Positions 1 to 8,799 of a stretch of 64,000 nucleotides of DNA are shown here, piece by piece. A program made the translations under genes and the position numbers. The notes below the pieces were generated by a model that ran no database searches, was not told where the DNA came from, and saw only the letters and a list, made by a program, of their open reading frames with translations. How positions within the stretch are numbered: position 1 is the first letter of the stretch; each line of letters begins with the position of its first letter. Origin of the DNA: HXMU1420-2 sp034670145. Its GTDB lineage: Bacteria; Pseudomonadota; Alphaproteobacteria; Rhodobacterales; Rhodobacteraceae. Where the stretch lies: NCBI GenBank assembly GCA_034670145.1, contig JAXMOA010000010.1, forward strand, positions 135,039-199,038. Direction: 5' to 3'.

Positions 1-178
1 CGTTCATCAGCACCAGATCCATGCCCTGCGCCGCCAGCCCGGCCAGCGTCGCCTCTATCTCGTCATAGGGAAACAAAACCTCGACCGCCTGAAATCCGGC
101 CTGCGCCGCTGCAGCGAAACGCTCCGCATAGGGCCGCTCGGTAAACAAATGGCTCAGGTTCGCTGCAAATTTGGGCAT
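1..178 (-). CDS. hyi: Hydroxypyruvate isomerase, N-terminal part (cut by window edge)
   Basis: The first 59 residues are visible and run off the left edge. They begin MPKFAANLSHLFTERPY and continue with AAAAQAGFQAVEVLFPYD, the first strand and helix of the TIM-barrel hydroxypyruvate isomerase family (Hyi/OtnI). The family interconverts hydroxypyruvate and tartronate semialdehyde in glyoxylate metabolism, or acts on related short sugars acids. The ATG lies at 176-178 with a GGAG about 8 nt upstream on the minus strand. The gene is divergent from the EamA gene on the right. The exact substrate cannot be read from this fragment. Confidence 0.75.
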   Translation of the reverse strand, partial: MPKFAANLSHLFTERPYAERFAAAAQAGFQAVEVLFPYDEIEATLAGLAAQGMDLVLMN

Positions 179-331
179 AGGGTCAACTCCGGCAACAGAT
201 CCAGCGCCCAGCAAAGCCTGAAAACGACATGCTGTCGAGTTCTGACCAGACCCACGAGCAGAATCAGATCAGATAAGACGCAGCACCGGTATCAATTGCG
301 GGTGCTCTACCGACAATGTGAGAGTTCGAAT

Positions 332-1297
332 ATGGCCTTCAGCCCTAGTCCGGCTCGCCCTGCCGGGGCGGGCGGCATCGCGCCTTTGCCCGAGCACCCG
401 CCGGTGCTGGCCGGAAACCTGCTGGGCGTCGCCTCCATGATGACCTGGGCGGCCGCCTTTCCGGCTGCGGATCTGCTGTTGCAAACCTGGTCTCCGCTGG
501 CTCTCATCCTTGCACGCCTGATGATCGCCGTGGCGTTCCTCATGCCCATCTGGATGCTGATGGACGGCCCACAGGCGATCCTGCGGGCGCGCTGGCCCCA
601 GGGGCTTATGGTGGGCGGCATCGGCTTTGGGTTCGGCGCCTACCTAATCCTCGTCGCCCAGGACCTGACAGACCCGGTGACCGTCGCCCTGATCGCCTCT
701 TGCGCGCCGCTGGCCGGCTTCATGCTCGAAATCACCTCACGCCGGCGCAAACTGACCAGACGCTTTGTGGTGGGCATATGCGCCTCTATCTTCGGCGGCA
801 TCATCGCCACAAACTCAAGCGGTCTGTCGCATATTGGCCCGGGCGCGGGTTTGGCCGTGCTCTCTGTCTTCCTGTTTTCCTGGGGCAGCGACCGCGCCGT
901 GCGCGACTTTCCAGACCTCAGCCCCATCGGACGCACCACACTGACCCTCACCGGCGCCCTCTGCATGGTCACGCTGATCTGTATCGGAGCCTTCGTGCTG
1001 GGCTTTGACACCGCGCTCTCTGCCGACCCGGCGCCCGCAGATCTCCTGCCCCTGCTGCTCTATGCCATCATCAGCATGGCCCTCAGCCAGGCCCTGTGGA
1101 TCGCCTGCGTCGGGCGGATCGGCGTTGCACTCGCCTCTTTCCACCTCAACGTCGCCCCGTTTTACGTGATGCTGATCATGCTCGCCCTCGGCGATGGCTG
1201 GGACTGGAACAAGGCGGCAGGCGCGGCGCTGGTCGGCATCGGCGCCATCATCGCCCAAAGCCGCCCGCGCAGTAGCAAACAAACACTCCCCGCCTGA
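332..1297 (+). CDS. EamA/DMT-family transporter
   Basis: A 321-residue protein made mostly of hydrophobic helices, the usual length and about ten-helix pattern of the drug/metabolite transporter (EamA, RhaT-like) superfamily of inner-membrane exporters. The first EamA repeat starts around residue 25 (NLLGVASMMTWAAAF) and the second around residue 175. The frame is open further upstream, but that part is arginine-rich and lacks hydrophobic character. I place the start at the ATG at 332, just after a purine-rich GAGAG. The substrate is unknown; members export amino acids, nucleosides or other small metabolites. It ends at a hairpin shared with the convergent DUF1285 gene. Confidence 0.8.
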   Translation: MAFSPSPARPAGAGGIAPLPEHPPVLAGNLLGVASMMTWAAAFPAADLLLQTWSPLALILARLMIAVAFLMPIWMLMDGPQAILRARWPQGLMVGGIGFGFGAYLILVAQDLTDPVTVALIASCAPLAGFMLEITSRRRKLTRRFVVGICASIFGGIIATNSSGLSHIGPGAGLAVLSVFLFSWGSDRAVRDFPDLSPIGRTTLTLTGALCMVTLICIGAFVLGFDTALSADPAPADLLPLLLYAIISMALSQALWIACVGRIGVALASFHLNVAPFYVMLIMLALGDGWDWNKAAGAALVGIGAIIAQSRPRSSKQTLPA

Positions 1298-1300
1298 CGC

Positions 1301-1319
1301 GAACCCCGAAACGGGGTTC
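1301..1319. terminator. Bidirectional hairpin terminator
   Basis: GAACCCCG, a three-base AAA loop and CGGGGTTC form a perfect 8-bp stem. It sits between the convergent EamA gene (stop at 1297) and the DUF1285 gene, whose stop codon (1318-1320) it overlaps. There is no long T run, so it is a stem-only terminator candidate for both strands. Confidence 0.6.
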
Positions 1320-1911
1320 AGCCATCCTCCAACTCGGCCGAGGGGATCATCGGGAAAAACACGCCCCCCGACCACAGGCCGAACCATCCGTCCCGGTGCA
1401 CGCCCAAATCGACCATGCGATAGAAACTCTTGCGATCAATCAACGCCTCCAGCCCGCGCCGGATCATCACATAGGGCGCCGGCTCGCCGCTCTGCGCCGC
1501 GCGCTCAACCCGAATCGGATGCGCCGCACCAGCCGGGGCAAAATCCCCCACCTTCGTCTCGAACATCAGGTTTTGGCCCTCCCCCTCCCCCTCAACCTCG
1601 AAATCCACCGCCACAAACGGCGCGTCATCCACCGTGATGCCAACCTTTTCAACCGGCGTGACCAAAAAGTATCGGTCCCCTTCCCGCTTCAGAATCGACG
1701 AAAACAGCCGCACCAGTTCCGGGCGCTGAATGACCGAGCCCAGGTAAAACCACTGCCCATCCCGCGCAATACGGATGTCCAGATCGCCAGAGAACGGCGG
1801 ATTCCACAACTCGACCGGCGGCAACCCGCGCGGTTTGATTGCCTTTACAGAGGCAGCAAGCCCCTCAACCGTCGGGGTAACAGACTTTTGTGCGCTCATG
1901 GCGGTGGTCAT
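1318..1911 (-). CDS. DUF1285 domain protein
   Basis: A 197-residue soluble protein with the features of DUF1285: PPVELWNPPFSGDLDIRIARDG near the N-terminus, then a WFYLGSVIQRPELVRLFSSIL segment around residue 60, and a beta-rich C-terminal half. The family is widespread in Proteobacteria and its biochemical role is not known. The ATG at 1911 follows GGAA; an in-frame ATG at 1899 is an alternative. The gene is divergent from the MoxR operon with only 57 bp between starts, so both may share a promoter region. In related genomes it often sits next to moxR, which hints at a shared process but does not prove it. Confidence 0.8.
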   Translation of the reverse strand: MTTAMSAQKSVTPTVEGLAASVKAIKPRGLPPVELWNPPFSGDLDIRIARDGQWFYLGSVIQRPELVRLFSSILKREGDRYFLVTPVEKVGITVDDAPFVAVDFEVEGEGEGQNLMFETKVGDFAPAGAAHPIRVERAAQSGEPAPYVMIRRGLEALIDRKSFYRMVDLGVHRDGWFGLWSGGVFFPMIPSAELEDG

Positions 1912-1968
1912 TTCCGTTCTGCACTATACACTTTATGCAAGTCATATATCTCCCGCGAAAGGAATGTC

Positions 1969-2988
1969 ATGTCCGAGTCCCAGACCGCGCCCGAAGATCT
2001 TGTCGCCGAGATCGAGGCGCTGGAAGAAAAACTGGCCAAAGCGCGGGCGTCTATCACCCGCCGTTTCATCGGCCAGACACGGGTCGTGGACCTGACCCTG
2101 ACCGCCCTGCTCTGTGGCGGACACGGGTTGCTGATCGGCCTGCCAGGCCTGGGCAAAACCCGCCTCGTCGAAACCCTCAGCACGGTCATGGGGCTCAACG
2201 GCAACCGCGTGCAATTCACCCCAGACCTGATGCCCGCCGACATCCTCGGCTCCGAAGTGCTGGACCAGAACGAAGACGGCTCCCGCGGTTTCAAATTTAT
2301 TCCTGGCCCGATCTTCTGCCAGCTGCTGATGGCCGATGAAATCAACCGCGCCAGCCCGCGCACCCAATCTGCCCTGCTGCAAGCCATGCAGGAACGCGTC
2401 GTCACCGTCGCGGGCGAAACCCGTCCGCTGGACGCGCCGTTCCATGTGCTCGCCACGCAAAACCCGATCGAACAAGAGGGCACCTATCCCCTGCCAGAGG
2501 CACAGCTGGACCGCTTCCTGGTCCAGATCGACGTCAACTACCCAGACCGCGACACAGAACGCGACATCCTGCTGGCCACCACAGGCACCTCCGAGGCGGA
2601 ATCCACCCAGGTCTTTTCGGATGGAGAGCTGCTGGCCGCCCAGAAACTGCTGCGCCGTATGCCCGTGGGCGACAGCGTGATCGAAGCGATCCTCGACCTC
2701 GTGCGCGCCTTCCGCCCCGAAGAACCCGACGTCTCGGACCAGGTCCGCGATACAGTGGCCTGGGGGCCAGGCCCCCGCGCGGCACAGGCGCTGATGCTGA
2801 CGGTGCGCGCGCGCGCCTTGCTGCAAGGGCGGCTCGCCCCCAGCACCGAGGATGTCTACGACATGGCCCTGCCCGTCCTGTCACACCGCATGGCGCTCAA
2901 CTTTGCCGCCCGTGCCCGTGGCGACAGCCTGGCCGAACTGATCAGCACAACCGCCGCCAGCCTCACCCGGACCGAGGCCGCCGCATGA
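1969..2988 (+). CDS. MoxR-family AAA+ ATPase
   Basis: A 339-residue AAA_3 ATPase. The Walker A motif is GLPGLGKTR (about residue 60), Walker B is LLMADEINRA (about 122), followed by sensor 1 (FHVLATQNPIEQEGTYPLPEAQLDRF) and a C-terminal lid domain. MoxR proteins act as chaperone-like ATPases that mature or insert metal/vWA-domain partners. I chose the ATG at 1969, preceded by GAAAGGA; the frame is open upstream but antisense to DUF1285. It is the first gene of a four-gene operon: its stop overlaps the next start by 4 nt (ATGA). Confidence 0.93.
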   Translation: MSESQTAPEDLVAEIEALEEKLAKARASITRRFIGQTRVVDLTLTALLCGGHGLLIGLPGLGKTRLVETLSTVMGLNGNRVQFTPDLMPADILGSEVLDQNEDGSRGFKFIPGPIFCQLLMADEINRASPRTQSALLQAMQERVVTVAGETRPLDAPFHVLATQNPIEQEGTYPLPEAQLDRFLVQIDVNYPDRDTERDILLATTGTSEAESTQVFSDGELLAAQKLLRRMPVGDSVIEAILDLVRAFRPEEPDVSDQVRDTVAWGPGPRAAQALMLTVRARALLQGRLAPSTEDVYDMALPVLSHRMALNFAARARGDSLAELISTTAASLTRTEAAA

Positions 2989-3860
2989 ACACCCCGCTCG
3001 CTCTGCGCGCCCGGGCCGAAGCCGAGGCGGGCCAGCTCCCGCCGCTGCTGGCCCGGGCCGACAGGCTGGCGGGCACCGTCATACTGGGCGATCACGGCCG
3101 CCGCCGCGCTGGCATCGGCGATGATTTCTGGCAATACCGGCCCGTGCGCGAAGGCGACAGCCGCCACATGATCGACCATCGCCGCTCGGCCCGGGGTGAC
3201 GTACAATTCGTGCGCGAACGGGAATGGCAGGTCGCTCAGACCGTGATGCTCTGGGTCGATCAGGGCGCCAGCATGCGCTACAGTTCCGACCCGTCAACCG
3301 AGTCCAAGATCGAACGCGCCCGCCTGTTGGGCCTGGCCATGTCCATCCTGCTGGTGCGAGGCGGCGAACGCGTGGGCCTGACCGGCACCAGCCTGCCCCC
3401 CCGCCGGGGCAACGCCCAGATCATCCGCCTGGCCGAAATGTTCACCCGGGACGACCCCGAGGATTACGCCAAACCCGAACACCGCGCCATGGTTCCCCAT
3501 GCCCGCGCCCTGTTCATCTCGGACTTCCTGAATGATTTCGACGAGGTCAGCCTGGCCCTCACCAAGGCCGCAGACCGGGGCGTGCGCGGCGCGGTCTATC
3601 AGGTGCTGGACCCCAGCGAAGAATCCTTTCCCTATCAGGGCCGCACGATCTTTCGCAGCAGCGGCGGCACGGTCAGCCACGAAACGCTCAAGGCCGGCGA
3701 TCTGCGCAGCCGCTATCAGGATCGCCTGGCCGCCCGCCGCGACGCGCTACAGGACCTGTGCCGCGCGACCGGCTGGCAATTCGGCGTCCACCACACATCA
3801 GAGCCCGCGCAAAAGGCGCTGATCTGGCTCTACCATGCCCTCGATGGGAGCAGGCGATGA
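2985..3860 (+). CDS. DUF58 domain protein (MoxR operon)
   Basis: A 291-residue DUF58 protein. The diagnostic stretch GDDFWQYRPVREGDSRHMI (about residue 45) is the DUF58 core, followed by IDHRRSARGDVQFVRERE and a vWA-like Rossmann region beginning TVMLWVDQGASM. DUF58 proteins are standard partners of MoxR ATPases and are inferred to be their clients. It overlaps both neighbours by 4 nt (ATGA), indicating translational coupling from moxR to the DUF4159 gene. No membrane segment is obvious, unlike the two large proteins downstream. Confidence 0.9.
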   Translation: MNTPLALRARAEAEAGQLPPLLARADRLAGTVILGDHGRRRAGIGDDFWQYRPVREGDSRHMIDHRRSARGDVQFVREREWQVAQTVMLWVDQGASMRYSSDPSTESKIERARLLGLAMSILLVRGGERVGLTGTSLPPRRGNAQIIRLAEMFTRDDPEDYAKPEHRAMVPHARALFISDFLNDFDEVSLALTKAADRGVRGAVYQVLDPSEESFPYQGRTIFRSSGGTVSHETLKAGDLRSRYQDRLAARRDALQDLCRATGWQFGVHHTSEPAQKALIWLYHALDGSRR

Positions 3861-6622
3861 CCCAGCTGGCCGGACTCGGCTTTTCCGCCCCATGGCTGCT
3901 GCTGGCATTGCTGGCGCTGCCGATCCTGTGGATCATCCTGCGCGCCGTGCCCCCGGCCCCGACCCGGCGCATCTTTCCGGGCGTTGTGCTGCTGCTGGGG
4001 CTCAAGGATGACGACAATGTCACCGACCGCACCCCCTGGTGGCTGCTGCTGCTGCGCGTTCTGGCCGTCGCCGCCGTCATCATCGGCCTCGCCGGACCCA
4101 TCCTCAACCCGCAACGCGGACCAACCGGCTCTAACCCTGTGCTGCTGGTGATGGATGCCAGCTGGGCCGGCGCCGAGGACTGGTCCCAGCGCCTCGACCT
4201 GCTGGAGACGCAGGCGACCGAGATTGGCCGCGCGGGCCGCTCTTTGGCGCTGCTGCGCCTCAGCGACCCTCAGGATATTACCTTTCAGGCCGCCGACGCC
4301 TTCCAGAACCGCCTGCCAGGGCTGACCCCGTCCCCCTGGGCGCCCAACCCGGCGCTGATCCAATCCGCCCTCGCCCGGATCGACGCCGTCGACGGCGCGT
4401 TTGATACACTCTGGCTCAGCGACGGGCTGGAGTATGACCAACGCGACGCCCTGCTCAGCCGCCTGCAAAGCCGCGGCAGCGTGACCGTCTTCCAATCGCC
4501 CACCCCCCGCATCGGCCTGCGCCCGGCCAGCTTCCAGGACGGCGCCCTGCAAATCTCGGCCACCCGCTCGGAACCGGGCCAGGCCCGCGACATGCGCGTG
4601 CTGGCCATGGGCCCCGACCCGGCCGGCATCCTGCGCCAGCTCGACCAGATCGACCTGCGTTTCGAGGACAACGCCACCACCGCACAAACCGCGATCGAGA
4701 TGCCCTCCGAACTGCGCGCCCGCGTCACCCGTTTCGAACTCGAAGGCATCCGTTCGGCAGGCGGCGTCGCGCTCAGCGATGACAGCCTGCGCCGCCGCGA
4801 AATCGCAATGATCGCCAGCCAGCAAAGCAGCGAAGGGCTCGACCTGCTTTCGCCGCTGCACTACCTGACCCAGGTTCTGATCCCCACATCCGAATTCGTC
4901 GAAGGCCCCCTGCTGACGGTGATCCCCGCCAACCCGGATGTGATCATCCTGGCCGACGTGGTGGCCCTGACCGACTTCGAAAAGGCCGAGCTGACCAAAT
5001 GGATCGAAAAGGGCGGCCTCTTGCTGCGTTTTGCCGGCCCCCATATGGCCGCCAGCCAGCTGGGCCGCGACGCCGAGGACCCCCTGCTGCCGGTCCGCCT
5101 GCGCGGCGGCGGGCGCAGCATCGGCGGCGCCATGAGCTGGGATCAGGCCAAAACCCTTGCCCCCTTCACCGAAGGCTCCCCTTTCTACGGGCTCGAGGTC
5201 AACGACGAGATCACCGTCTCCAGCCAGGTCATGGCCCAGCCCGACCCAGAGCTGGCCGACCGCGTGATCGCATCACTCGAAGACGGCACAGCGCTGGTCA
5301 CCCGTAAACCCATCGGACTGGGACAGGTTGTGCTGTTTCACGTGACCGCCAATGCCGAATGGTCCACCCTGCCCCTGTCCGGGCTGTTTGTCGGCATGCT
5401 GGACCGCCTCGCCGTGTCCTCGGCCGCCAAGGCAGCAACCGCCGTCAACCTTGATGGCACAACATGGAGTCCAACACAGGTGATGAACGGGTTCGGCACC
5501 CTGCGCAACGCAGACACATTGGCCGGCATCCCGGGCGAAGAGCTGCTCTCGACCCCCTTGGGGCCAGATGTGCAACCGGGGGTCTACTCCAGCGACAATC
5601 GCCGCATCGCACTCAACGTGCTGCCCGCTGACGCCGAGCTGACACCGGCGACATGGCCGCTCACCGTGCCTGTAATCGGGCTCACCATCATCCCCGAACA
5701 ACCCCTCGCGGGCCTGTTCCTGGGCCTGGCCCTGCTGCTGCTGGCCATCGACATCCTTGCCACGCTCGCCCTGGCCGGACGCCTCTTGCCCATGCGCGTT
5801 TCGGCGCCGGTGGTGCTGGCGGGGCTGCTGCTCGCCCTGCCGCAACCGGGCAGCGCGCAAACCTCCGAAACAGACGCCATCGCCTTTTCCAGCGAGCTGG
5901 TGCTGGCCCATGTGCTGACCGGTGACAAAACCGTCGACGACATTGCCCAGGCCGGGTTGCAGGGGCTCTCGGACACGCTGTTCTTCCGAACCTCGGTTGA
6001 ACCCTCCAACCCGACGGGCGTCGATCTGGAACGGGACGAGCTCGCCTTTTTCCCGCTGCTTTACTGGCCCATCACCCCGGATCAGCCGATCCCGTCGGAT
6101 CTGGCTTATGCCAAGCTGAACGCCTACCTACATTCAGGCGGTATGATCCTGTTTGATACCCGCGACGCCGATATCGCGCGCTTTGGCGGCGCCAGCCCCA
6201 ATGGACGCAAATTGCTGCGCCTGGCCAGATCGCTGGACATTCCACCGCTGGAACCCTTGCCCAATGACCACGTCCTGACCCGCACCTTCTATCTGCTTCA
6301 GGATTTCCCGGGCCGTCACGATGGCCGCGACATCTGGGTCGAGGCCGCCCCCCCGGACGCCGAACAAATCGAAGGCATGCCGTTTCGCAACCTCAATGAC
6401 GGGGTGACGCCAGTGGTCATCGGCGGCAACGACTGGGCGGCGGCCTGGGCGACCAACCGGGATGGCTCGGCCCTGCTGCCGGTGGGACGCGGATTTTCCG
6501 GCGAACGCCAACGCGAACTGGCCTACCGGTTTGGCGTCAACCTTGTGATGCATGTGCTCACCGGGAATTACAAATCTGACCAGGTCCACGTGCCAGCCTT
6601 GCTGGACCGGCTGGGACAGTAG
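3857..6622 (+). CDS. BatA-like/DUF4159 membrane protein
   Basis: A 921-residue protein. Residues 1-75 hold a BatA-type N-terminus with membrane helices (PWLLLALLALPILWIIL and a second near 65). A vWA-like domain starts near residue 94 (LLVMDASWAG), but the metal site DxSxS reads DASWA and looks degenerate. A glutamine-amidotransferase-like fold lies near 350-430 (VIILADVVALTDFEKAELTKW). Two helices near 615-665 precede a C-terminal DUF4159 domain (about 675-915) with FFPLLYWPI and GGMILFDTRD. The ATG at 3857 overlaps the DUF58 stop. Role unknown; the family is typical of alphaproteobacterial MoxR operons and probably works in the cell envelope. Confidence 0.85.
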   Translation: MTQLAGLGFSAPWLLLALLALPILWIILRAVPPAPTRRIFPGVVLLLGLKDDDNVTDRTPWWLLLLRVLAVAAVIIGLAGPILNPQRGPTGSNPVLLVMDASWAGAEDWSQRLDLLETQATEIGRAGRSLALLRLSDPQDITFQAADAFQNRLPGLTPSPWAPNPALIQSALARIDAVDGAFDTLWLSDGLEYDQRDALLSRLQSRGSVTVFQSPTPRIGLRPASFQDGALQISATRSEPGQARDMRVLAMGPDPAGILRQLDQIDLRFEDNATTAQTAIEMPSELRARVTRFELEGIRSAGGVALSDDSLRRREIAMIASQQSSEGLDLLSPLHYLTQVLIPTSEFVEGPLLTVIPANPDVIILADVVALTDFEKAELTKWIEKGGLLLRFAGPHMAASQLGRDAEDPLLPVRLRGGGRSIGGAMSWDQAKTLAPFTEGSPFYGLEVNDEITVSSQVMAQPDPELADRVIASLEDGTALVTRKPIGLGQVVLFHVTANAEWSTLPLSGLFVGMLDRLAVSSAAKAATAVNLDGTTWSPTQVMNGFGTLRNADTLAGIPGEELLSTPLGPDVQPGVYSSDNRRIALNVLPADAELTPATWPLTVPVIGLTIIPEQPLAGLFLGLALLLLAIDILATLALAGRLLPMRVSAPVVLAGLLLALPQPGSAQTSETDAIAFSSELVLAHVLTGDKTVDDIAQAGLQGLSDTLFFRTSVEPSNPTGVDLERDELAFFPLLYWPITPDQPIPSDLAYAKLNAYLHSGGMILFDTRDADIARFGGASPNGRKLLRLARSLDIPPLEPLPNDHVLTRTFYLLQDFPGRHDGRDIWVEAAPPDAEQIEGMPFRNLNDGVTPVVIGGNDWAAAWATNRDGSALLPVGRGFSGERQRELAYRFGVNLVMHVLTGNYKSDQVHVPALLDRLGQ

Positions 6623-6632
6623 GGGAAACAAA

Positions 6633-8675
6633 GTGACCGGAACGCTGCTCTTTGACCCGCTTCTGCCGCTGCCGCTGATCGTGGTTCTGGCCGTGATTGC
6701 CGCCCTTGGCATCGCCCTGGCACTGTGGCGCGGAATGGCCGGCTGGCCGCTACGCCTGCTGGCCGCGCTTGTGGTCATCGCGGCCCTCGCCAGCCCGATC
6801 TACCAACGCGAAGAACGCGCCCTCCTCAGCGATATCGTCATCCTGCTGGACGACCGCAGCGCCAGCCAGCGGCTGTCGGACCGGCCCGACCAGATGGAAA
6901 CGGCCCTGGAACAGATCGAGGCCGCCATCGCCAGCCTCCCCAACATGGAATTGCGCAAAGTCCGCATCGACGATGGCGAGGATGACACCGGCACGCTGAT
7001 GATGGGCGCTCTCTCCGAGGTGCTGGCCGAAGAGCCCAGCGCGCGCATTGCCGGTATCATCGCCCTCAGCGACGGGCGCCTGCACGATATCGGCGTCGCC
7101 CCCGCGCTGCCAGCCCCCCTGCATCTGCTGATGACCGGCCATGAAACGGATTGGGACCGCCGCCTGATCGTGCACAATGCCCCCTCGTTCGCAATCATCG
7201 GTGAACCCGTCACACTCACCCTGCGGGTAGAGGATCAGGGCGCCGCCCCGCCCGATGCCACCACCGTGGAACTGGAGCTTTCCGTCGATGGCGGTGACCC
7301 GGAAACCGTCACTGTCCCCATTGGACAGGACATCGAAATCCCGGTCGCCCTGCCACATGCCGGGCGCAATGTGCTGCAATTCACCGTTGCACAAGAGCCC
7401 GGCGAAATCACCGACCGCAACAACTCTGCCCTGATCCAGATCAACGGCATCCGCGACCGCCTGCGCGTTCTGCTGGTCTCGGGCGAACCCCATGCCGGGG
7501 GGCGAACCTGGCGCAACCTGCTGAAATCTGACAGCTCAGTCGACCTGGTGCATTTCACCATCCTGCGCCCACCGGAAAAGCAGGACGGCGTGCCCGTGGA
7601 CGAACTCAGCCTGATCGCCTTTCCAACGCGGGAACTGTTTCTGGAAAAGATCAGCGATTTCGACCTGATCATCTTTGACAGATACAAACGCCGCGGCATC
7701 CTTCCGGCCATCTACCTGGACAACGTCGCGCGCTACGTGACCGAGGGCGGCGCCGTGCTGATCGCGGCCGGCCCGGATTTTGCCGGCGCCGACAGCATCT
7801 TTCGCTCGCCCCTGTCCACCGTTGTGCCCGCCGAACCCACAGCCCGGGTCATAGAAGAGCGGTATCGTCCGAAAATCACCGATCTGGGCAAACGCCACCC
7901 GGTCACCACCGGCCTGTCCGGCTCGGAAACCTGGGGATCCTGGCTGCGCCAGATCGAAGTCACCGAAACCTCGGGCCAACAGGTGATGTCCGGCTATGAC
8001 GAGGCGCCGCTGCTGATCCTGGACCGCGTCGGAGAGGGGCGCGTTGCCTTGCTCGCCTCGGATCACGCCTGGCTGTGGAGCCGGGGGTACGAGGGCGGCG
8101 GGCCGCAACTGGAACTCCTGCGCCGTCTGGCCCATTGGATGATGAAAGAACCCGACCTGGAGGAAGAGGCGCTCTGGGCCGAGGCCACCGGGCAACAGAT
8201 CAAGATCATTCGCCAGACCCTGTCAGAAGAAACCGGGCCGGTCACGCTGACCCAACCGGATGGAACCACAGGTGAACTTGTCCTGGAGCAGGAACGCCCG
8301 GGCCGGTTCATCGCAGAAGTGGAGGGGCAGGATATGGGGCTTTATCATATCAAACAGGGGGATCTGGCGGCGGTCATCGGGCTGGGTCCGGCAGCGCCCC
8401 GAGAATTTGAGGAAACGGTTGCCTCAGGTGACATGCTAGAGCCGATTATCAACGCGCAACGGGGCGGGATCCTGCGGTTGGAGAACGGCGTGCCCTCGAT
8501 CCGGACAGTGCGCGCAGGGCGGCCTGCGGCCGGGCGCAACTGGATCGGGCTCACCCCCCGTGCAGCCTATGAAACCCGCAGCGTCAGCCAGACTGCTTTG
8601 CTGCCACCCTGGCTGGTCCTGCTGCTGGCCGCCTCGTTCATCACTGCCGCCTGGTTGCGGGAAGGCCGCCGCTAA
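6633..8675 (+). CDS. Large membrane protein with vWA-like and amidotransferase-like regions
   Basis: A 680-residue protein starting at GTG 6633, preceded by AGGGGAAAC and 10 nt after the DUF4159 stop. Two N-terminal helices (about 8-50) lead into a vWA-like region (DIVILLDDRSASQR, about 66) whose metal site is again incomplete. An Ig-like section (ITLRVEDQGAAP type, about 190-270) follows. From about 276 (LRVLLVSGEPHAGGRTW) the sequence resembles a class I glutamine amidotransferase-like fold without an obvious catalytic Cys. One last helix sits at 653-673 (LLPPWLVLLLAASFITAAW). This is the end of the MoxR operon. Biochemical function is unknown. Confidence 0.82.
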   Translation: MTGTLLFDPLLPLPLIVVLAVIAALGIALALWRGMAGWPLRLLAALVVIAALASPIYQREERALLSDIVILLDDRSASQRLSDRPDQMETALEQIEAAIASLPNMELRKVRIDDGEDDTGTLMMGALSEVLAEEPSARIAGIIALSDGRLHDIGVAPALPAPLHLLMTGHETDWDRRLIVHNAPSFAIIGEPVTLTLRVEDQGAAPPDATTVELELSVDGGDPETVTVPIGQDIEIPVALPHAGRNVLQFTVAQEPGEITDRNNSALIQINGIRDRLRVLLVSGEPHAGGRTWRNLLKSDSSVDLVHFTILRPPEKQDGVPVDELSLIAFPTRELFLEKISDFDLIIFDRYKRRGILPAIYLDNVARYVTEGGAVLIAAGPDFAGADSIFRSPLSTVVPAEPTARVIEERYRPKITDLGKRHPVTTGLSGSETWGSWLRQIEVTETSGQQVMSGYDEAPLLILDRVGEGRVALLASDHAWLWSRGYEGGGPQLELLRRLAHWMMKEPDLEEEALWAEATGQQIKIIRQTLSEETGPVTLTQPDGTTGELVLEQERPGRFIAEVEGQDMGLYHIKQGDLAAVIGLGPAAPREFEETVASGDMLEPIINAQRGGILRLENGVPSIRTVRAGRPAAGRNWIGLTPRAAYETRSVSQTALLPPWLVLLLAASFITAAWLREGRR

Positions 8676-8739
8676 AACACAATGCAATAGACGTGCACCT
8701 CGCCGATCACTTGATGCAGTGCACCATGCGCAGAGCCCA

Positions 8740-8758
8740 GAAAATTCGCAGAATTTTC
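8740..8758. terminator. AT-rich hairpin between convergent genes
   Basis: GAAAATTC, loop GCA, GAATTTTC make a perfect 8-bp stem in the 124-bp gap between the end of the MoxR operon (8675) and the end of pbpC (8800, minus strand). Its position fits a bidirectional terminator, but the stem is AT-rich and weak, so it is only a candidate. Nothing else is apparent in this gap. Confidence 0.35.
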
Positions 8759-8799
8759 GTGGCCGATCGCACAAAACGAAACGCGATGGGTCGCATGTT

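Noticed and set aside
3830..5044. A 404-codon minus-strand frame opposite the DUF4159 gene
   Set aside because: Shadow frame with Gln/Gly-rich composition and no homology.
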